DNA of 42,571 nucleotides from a virus: positions 4,525-47,095 of the IMG/VR virus record IMGVR_UViG_3300030102_002597; one strand, given 5' to 3'. The notes under the pieces are model-generated. The model searched no databases, was not told where the DNA came from, and saw nothing but the letters and a program-made list of their open reading frames with translations. The position numbers and the translations under genes were made by a program. Positions 38,815 to 42,571 of the stretch are shown one piece after another. Numbering within the stretch: position 1 is the stretch's first letter; each line of letters starts with the position of its first letter.

Positions 38815-39285
38815 TTATTCCACCTCTTCGGGATGGGATGCATAATCGACCCGACCAAATGGAGATGGTGCGGGCATTTTCTCTGCTGTAACCATCCCTC
38901 GCCTGTTATCTCTCGCAAACTCAACAGCCTCATCTCTTAGCGAATCCAATCCCTGTTTAGTTTTAGGATGATTCATCACTCTATCAATGGTCGGGGGTTT
39001 TCCTCCTCGGATTTGACTCCCTGCCACTTGACTACCCAAATCTCTTGCTCTGTCAGCAAAATCTCCTTCTAACGGCACATTACCAGTCATGAAAACCTCT
39101 TTGTCATTAGCACGAGTAGGCCTCGGATAATTCATGTAACTGCCACGCCTAGTTCGTTGTGTGCCATCCCTGTTTATATCCGAATCAAGTGATGAGCCGA
39201 AATCACGATCCTTTGTCCTTGCATACTGTGGAACCGGGCTACCTTTTGTGAGGAACGCCCAAGCCTTGTTGAAAATGTCACTCAT
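38815..39285 (-). CDS. Tagged protein, unknown body
   Basis: I chose the ATG at 39285, giving MSDIFNKAWAFLTKGSPVPQ (156 residues); the frame extends further, to 39369, into the next gene. Behind the peptide the sequence is hydrophilic with Arg/Asp/Gly-rich stretches (GSSLDSDINRDGTQRTRRGS) and a helical part (GLDSLRDEAVEFARDN). No family is recognised. It overlaps the upstream zinc-ribbon gene by 8 bases. Confidence 0.6.
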   Translation of the reverse strand: MSDIFNKAWAFLTKGSPVPQYARTKDRDFGSSLDSDINRDGTQRTRRGSYMNYPRPTRANDKEVFMTGNVPLEGDFADRARDLGSQVAGSQIRGGKPPTIDRVMNHPKTKQGLDSLRDEAVEFARDNRRGMVTAEKMPAPSPFGRVDYASHPEEVE

Positions 39286-39457
39286 ATGGGTCATCCTCTC
39301 CGTGCTTGTATCTATGTCCGCAGTCGTTACAGGTGTAACTCCATTCGCGGGGAGCATCGAATTCGTCATCCTCTAGTCTCTTGTTGCATCCTTTGCAATT
39401 TCGACCAGACCAATCGTAACTCTTTGCGATTTGCCAAGCCTTGCTGAATGCTGTCAT
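39278..39457 (-). CDS. Tagged 59-residue zinc-ribbon protein
   Basis: I translated this short frame from the minus strand. It starts MTAFSKAWQIAKSYDWSG, the shared peptide, and has two Cys pairs (CKGC at 21-24 and CNDCG at 43-47), a zinc ribbon, with an acidic end (HGEDDPYE). It overlaps the next gene by 8 bases and is 7 bases after the previous one, so it fits the array and is a real gene despite its size. Confidence 0.65.
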   Translation of the reverse strand: MTAFSKAWQIAKSYDWSGRNCKGCNKRLEDDEFDAPREWSYTCNDCGHRYKHGEDDPYE

Positions 39458-39464
39458 CTCAATA

Positions 39465-39857
39465 TCACCCTCTATAAGGACGGAAAGCCGGTTTCTGTAA
39501 ATTGCCTTGATAAATTGGATTTGGCGATCCAGTAGTGAATATCCCTAATGACATTATTTCACGGAGAGTTTCTTCGGCACTCTTTGCACCCCTTGCTTCC
39601 ATGTAATCCATAATGATGTCTTGTACCGCACTAAGTTTGCTATCCATCCTCATTCCTTCACCTACATTATGTTCATGCACTTCTCTGTTGTAGTCCTTCG
39701 TATGGGCTTCGTCAGATAGGAACTCATTCAAATTCTTGGGGCCGGAGAGGTTTCCGCCCGTCCTCATGTCTCCCGCTTCATTCATCATCCTATTTGGATT
39801 GCCTTGACTGTCAAATTTGTATTTGGTCAAGTCCCAAGCCTTGTCAAATAAAGTCAC
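39465..39857 (-). CDS. Tagged protein, unknown body
   Basis: I chose the GTG at 39857, which gives MTLFDKAWDLTKYKFDSQ in line with its neighbours and has AAGGTGG about 6 bases before it; the frame extends to 39866. The ~130-residue protein has a hydrophilic body with a helix (VQDIIMDYMEARGAKSAEET) and a short C-terminal basic end. No known domain is seen. Confidence 0.6.
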   Translation of the reverse strand: MTLFDKAWDLTKYKFDSQGNPNRMMNEAGDMRTGGNLSGPKNLNEFLSDEAHTKDYNREVHEHNVGEGMRMDSKLSAVQDIIMDYMEARGAKSAEETLREIMSLGIFTTGSPNPIYQGNLQKPAFRPYRG

Positions 39858-39872
39858 AGAAACCACCTTTCT

Positions 39873-40076
39873 TCATCTGAGGGCCATGGCTCCATAATTC
39901 ATCTTAATATCTTCCATTATTTTTGCAATTTCGTCCGCATGATCATGTTCGCCAAATTCATCTAAACACCGAAATGCATCACTCAAACTCCTCATGCATT
40001 CCATATATTCTCTGTTCTCTTCTTCGGACATCATGTTCTTGGAAATGTTCCAAGCGGTATCGAAGGTATCTGCCAT
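39873..40076 (-). CDS. Tagged 67-residue helical protein
   Basis: It starts MADTFDTAWNISKNMMSEEE. The rest is one acidic helix-rich segment (CMRSLSDAFRCLDEFGEHDH). No family is recognised. It is one of the shortest tagged genes, so the peptide is a quarter of the protein. Confidence 0.58.
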   Translation of the reverse strand: MADTFDTAWNISKNMMSEEENREYMECMRSLSDAFRCLDEFGEHDHADEIAKIMEDIKMNYGAMALR

Positions 40077-40109
40077 GACCGAGGGTATTTTGACAATCCT
40101 TTATTGAGT

Positions 40110-40403
40110 TTAAGGTTCATACTCCGGGTTGTCTGTCTCCCACCTTATGGTCTGACAGGCATGGCAGTATGGCGAGTCCGACAAGGCCGAGTTCTTCTCG
40201 CAATCTATGCACATACGCCATGGCTTGCCCGGAACATCACCCGGATTGGGCTTGAGATTCCTACGAGGATCGACTTGCTTCCTCCCCATCGACTCCTTGT
40301 ATTTCTCGTACCATTCCTCCCCATGCCTCTCTATCAGGATTCTCTTGGCCCTCTCGCGGGCATCCTCCTTGACGAGACTCCACGCTTGGTCGAACGCTGT
40401 CAT
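40110..40403 (-). CDS. Tagged zinc-ribbon protein
   Basis: I chose the ATG at 40403, which forms an ATGA overlap with the upstream gene and gives MTAFDQAWSLVKEDARE. A basic helix follows (ERAKRILIERHGEEWYEKYK), then a zinc ribbon (CIDCEKNS, then YCHACQ) near the C-terminus. About 97 residues. The DNA around its start is almost identical to that of the 40400-40933 gene, indicating duplication of the leader. Confidence 0.65.
   Translation of the reverse strand: MTAFDQAWSLVKEDARERAKRILIERHGEEWYEKYKESMGRKQVDPRRNLKPNPGDVPGKPWRMCIDCEKNSALSDSPYCHACQTIRWETDNPEYEP
40381..40403 (-). repeat. Duplicated DNA encoding the shared peptide, copy 1
   Basis: From GCTTGGTCGAACGCTGTCAT (plus strand, ending at 40403) this stretch is identical to 40914-40933. 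It encodes MTAFDQA at the start of two different genes. Several other starts have close variants. Confidence 0.75.
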
Positions 40404-40933
40404 CTCCAATCCCTCAAGTATGGTTTCAAGGCTTCTTGCTGTTCTGCACGATTGCCACTAAATGAACTTGGTTCATCATAGCGATAGGAGTGGATGCTTC
40501 TATCTCTCGACATATCAATCAAATCCTCTTCGGTAATCGGAATAATCTCCGAAGGGAGTTCATACTCATCTTCCAAGAAGTCCAAGCCCCACACATTACC
40601 TGCAACTCCCTGCCCCTCATGCCCCTCATCGGGTTCCAAATATTCGTTGTAGTCCGATTTTGCCCTTCTGAGTTGTGGTTCGCCCTCCCTTATGGGTTCA
40701 TACATATTAGAACCCAATATCGCATAGAGAAGTGCCAAAGACTTGTCAGGTGTCCAGAAGAAACTGTCTGGATCGCCCTTTTTACCCCCTTGATACAGGT
40801 AATCATGCGGGCCTGACATGGGGTGAAACTCGTCAAGTTCCAAATCATCCTCCTCTCTTCTGTATTTTTTAGGAGTTTCATGTATGTAAAATGGCATTTT
40901 CACCAAATCCCATGCTTGGTCGAACGCTGTCAT
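40400..40933 (-). CDS. Tagged protein with weak ADP-ribosyltransferase-like features
   Basis: The 177-residue protein starts MTAFDQAWDLVKMPFYIHET. Its middle (YLYQGGKKGDPDSFFWTPDK, then SLALLYAILGSN) and end (LPSEIIPITEEDLIDMS) recall the fold of ADP-ribosyltransferase-like phage proteins: a short strand with Y-x-G, then F-W-T-P-D, then an E-x-I strand. The catalytic residues cannot be named with confidence. If correct, it would resemble T4 Alt, a packaged ADP-ribosyltransferase. Treat this as a lead only. Confidence 0.6.
   Translation of the reverse strand: MTAFDQAWDLVKMPFYIHETPKKYRREEDDLELDEFHPMSGPHDYLYQGGKKGDPDSFFWTPDKSLALLYAILGSNMYEPIREGEPQLRRAKSDYNEYLEPDEGHEGQGVAGNVWGLDFLEDEYELPSEIIPITEEDLIDMSRDRSIHSYRYDEPSSFSGNRAEQQEALKPYLRDWR
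40911..40933 (-). repeat. Duplicated DNA encoding the shared peptide, copy 2
   Basis: Identical over 20 bases to 40384-40403; the flanks differ. The bodies of the two genes are unrelated, so only the leader is shared. Confidence 0.75.
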
Positions 40934-41148
40934 CGTAAATCCCTCATTTTGTCTTTTTCTGCATCTGAAAATCCATATGGGTCATGTATGCCATCAATAG
41001 CCGATTCAACGTGTTCTTCGGGGTCATAACAATCGGTGCAAATAATCATATTTCCATCTAAATCGACAAAATCATCTGCTTCTTTGCCGCATATATCGCA
41101 ATAATACGGAGATTTCACCAAATCCCATGCTCGGTCAAACGCTGTCAT
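40930..41148 (-). CDS. Tagged zinc-ribbon protein
   Basis: I chose the ATG at 41148 by the peptide MTAFDRAWDLVKSPYYCD; the frame extends to 41172. The ~72-residue protein has a zinc ribbon directly after it (YCDICGKEADDF, then CTDCYDPEE) and an acidic/basic helical end (SDAEKDKMRDLR). It overlaps both neighbours by a few bases. Function unknown. Confidence 0.65.
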   Translation of the reverse strand: MTAFDRAWDLVKSPYYCDICGKEADDFVDLDGNMIICTDCYDPEEHVESAIDGIHDPYGFSDAEKDKMRDLR

Positions 41149-41623
41149 AAACTCTCCATCCTTGTGCCTCAAGCAACTCGTTCATCTGTTGGCTATCTCG
41201 GACATTTGCCCACCTTCCCGCCATCAAGTCAGGGTTTTCTTTCTCCCATTGACTTACCATAGAACCAAACAGATTCGGTTCATAGAAAAGTTGGCCTGTC
41301 TCATCTGCAACAGGATCGTGGTGAATTACGGCGTGTTGTGGGAAGTTCGGACTTCCGGCCATACTTTTGCCCCCCTTAATCCACCAATCCTTGCCTTTAC
41401 CGTATCTGCCCTCGGTGTCCAAGCCTCCAAAACCATACCAACCCCCTTTTCGCTTAAACGCCGTTGAACCATCTTTTTGTGTGATTCTCGATGTGCCGGT
41501 CGATTGATAGTATGGTCTATTTCGATACATGACAACCTTTTTGCCGTCTAGTGTCCCTATCGGCTGTGGTGTCGAACCATCGTTGTTTTTTACGATGTCC
41601 CATGCTCGGTCAAATACTGTCAT
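41135..41623 (-). CDS. Tagged protein, unknown body
   Basis: I chose the ATG at 41623, which forms an ATGA overlap with the upstream gene and gives MTVFDRAWDIVKNNDGST. The ~162-residue protein is rich in Gly, Trp and Tyr (GWYGFGGLDTEGRYGKGKDW) with a helical C-terminus (QQMNELLEAQGWRVYDSV). It contains FPQHAVIHHDPVADETGQ, and an ADP-ribosyltransferase-like or similar alpha/beta fold is conceivable but unsupported. Confidence 0.62.
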   Translation of the reverse strand: MTVFDRAWDIVKNNDGSTPQPIGTLDGKKVVMYRNRPYYQSTGTSRITQKDGSTAFKRKGGWYGFGGLDTEGRYGKGKDWWIKGGKSMAGSPNFPQHAVIHHDPVADETGQLFYEPNLFGSMVSQWEKENPDLMAGRWANVRDSQQMNELLEAQGWRVYDSV

Positions 41624-42465
41624 TGCCAACCACTCGCTCCAAATCTGTCCCACCATTCCTGTAATTCCATGGGTTCGTATGACATTTCATGGATGGGCCG
41701 CGACTCATCGTCACCAGTATGCATGAAGGCCCATTGAGTGGGAAACTGGTATCTTCTTGGGTATCCTTCCCGATTCATCCCCCCCACGCCCTCAGAGCCG
41801 AAGAGTTGCATGACCTTTGCTCGCAAATCATCACGAATGCCCATTTCATGGGCTATTGAGGCCGCTTTTGGAGGATATAAACCCGAAGAAGTCATTTCGG
41901 GCCAAACCGCATAGTCATAATCGGCATCCTGCATCCTCTCTGCAAAATTGCCTCTTCCACCGCCCCCCATGTAAATGTCATACAGTTCTGCGGGCGACAC
42001 ACCTGCGGCTTCTAGTCGTTCAAGGGCATCTGAGTTTTCTAAGTCAAATACTGGACTAACTCCATAACTCTGGCTTGATGTTGGAATTCTCAAGATACGA
42101 GATGGGTCGATTTCGGGCAAGCGATACGAATGAACAGGGCGAATGTTACCTCCGAATCGCTTATTGTCCCAACCCGCATACTGATCTGCGGTCATCCTCT
42201 GTGGAGAGAAGAATCGACCTATATCCGATTCATTACCCGCCCTGAACACCTCTTGGCCCGTGAAGGGCATTGTCGGTGCTAAATTCGTAGGGTCGTTCGT
42301 CTGTTGTAGGATGATTGGTGCTAATCTCCTAACCCAATCATCCGGTTCCTCGCCCATTTCTTCAGCAAATGAGCCATAGTATCCGGCATAGCGTTCTGCC
42401 AGTTCGTTCGCCTCATCCATGTCAATCGCCTTGACAACATCCCACGCTCGGTCAAAAATCGCCAT
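41620..42465 (-). CDS. Tagged protein with ADP-ribosyltransferase-like features
   Basis: The 281-residue protein begins MAIFDRAWDVVKAIDMDEAN. From about residue 70 the pattern EVFRAGNESDIGRFFSPQRM, then DQYAG, then VHSYRLPEIDPSRILRI and DYDYAVW resembles ADP-ribosyltransferase-like proteins: R-x-G strand, F-x-S/P-x-x-x-A helix, and a later acidic region. The catalytic Glu is not certain. A Gly-rich loop (YMGGGGRGNFAE) is near residue 170. ADP-ribosylation of host proteins on infection, as done by phage T4 Alt, is a plausible inference. Confidence 0.62.
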   Translation of the reverse strand: MAIFDRAWDVVKAIDMDEANELAERYAGYYGSFAEEMGEEPDDWVRRLAPIILQQTNDPTNLAPTMPFTGQEVFRAGNESDIGRFFSPQRMTADQYAGWDNKRFGGNIRPVHSYRLPEIDPSRILRIPTSSQSYGVSPVFDLENSDALERLEAAGVSPAELYDIYMGGGGRGNFAERMQDADYDYAVWPEMTSSGLYPPKAASIAHEMGIRDDLRAKVMQLFGSEGVGGMNREGYPRRYQFPTQWAFMHTGDDESRPIHEMSYEPMELQEWWDRFGASGWQ

Positions 42466-42571
42466 GTAATCCCATCTCCTTGCTTCTGTTCTGCATCATT
42501 TCTATGAATTGACCTACTGTCATATCGGGGTTCGCCTGTGCAAACACCTTGATTCTCTCTGGAGGTATTGT
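42452..42571 (-). CDS. C-terminal part of a gene cut by the right edge
   Basis: The frame is open from the right edge to a TGA at 42452-42454 and gives 39 residues, including ERIKVFAQANPDMTVGQFIE and MMQNRSKEMGLHGDF. It is a helical end with no recognised motif. Its stop overlaps the next gene start by 14 bases, typical of this array. Confidence 0.55.
   Translation of the reverse strand, partial: TIPPERIKVFAQANPDMTVGQFIEMMQNRSKEMGLHGDF

Noticed and set aside
1-42571. Cellular chromosome fragment carrying the HMG-CoA lyase
   Set aside because: The lyase gene is the only metabolic enzyme; genes on both sides carry the virus-specific shared peptide, and the head module is complete.

Overview
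The window is a densely packed piece of a tailed double-stranded DNA virus genome (or a provirus), read entirely from the minus strand. About 53 genes follow one another with overlaps of a few bases (ATGA, GTGA) or gaps of under 140 bases. No stretch over about 140 bases lacks a gene, and I see no convincing plus-strand gene, rRNA, tRNA or CRISPR array. The virus type rests on an HK97-type head module that can be read directly: terminase large subunit, portal, prohead protease fused to a scaffold-like tail, and major capsid protein. The host is not proven. Many zinc ribbons, an Arf-like GTPase with a DxGGQ switch motif, mixed ATG/GTG/TTG starts, and families familiar from marine virus metagenomes make a marine archaeal virus (for example of Poseidoniales/Marine Group II) my best guess; a marine bacteriophage cannot be excluded.

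Layout in the direction of transcription (high to low coordinates). (1) 42571-36496: an array of small genes, most starting with the same short peptide, roughly M-T-x-F-[DNES]-x-A-W-[DxS]-[hydrophobic]-x-K, followed by unrelated domains (zinc ribbons, ADP-ribosyltransferase-like folds, DUF5872/DUF6321-like basic proteins). (2) 36443-31637: a full-length HMG-CoA-lyase-like enzyme, two DPPY-type DNA methyltransferase-like proteins and a GP88-like cysteine protein; the last three carry the same peptide near their N-terminus. (3) 31590-28159: a tiny ribbon-helix-helix regulator, three small membrane proteins, an Arf-like GTPase, a zinc protein and a Met/Gln-rich protein. (4) 28082-20780: zinc-finger proteins (one a candidate small terminase) and three long, low-complexity proteins. 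(5) 20790-8256: terminase, a protein with a degenerate LAGLIDADG fold, a portal with an inserted zinc knuckle, small head genes (one with the shared peptide, one with an EF-hand), a 1101-residue protein containing a degenerate DNA-ligase-like nucleotidyltransferase domain, protease/scaffold, and major capsid protein. (6) 8216-1: small virion proteins, a connector-like protein and a very long repeat-rich tail fibre cut by the left edge. No tape-measure gene is visible.

The most interesting feature is the shared peptide, present in at least 15 to 17 otherwise unrelated proteins. By analogy with the capsid-targeting sequence of phage T4 internal proteins and the packaged Dar antirestriction proteins of phage P1, I infer that it is a virion-packaging (cargo) tag. 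The tagged DNA methyltransferases and ADP-ribosyltransferase-like proteins would then be delivered into the host with the DNA. The presence of the peptide is seen in the sequence; its function is inference.
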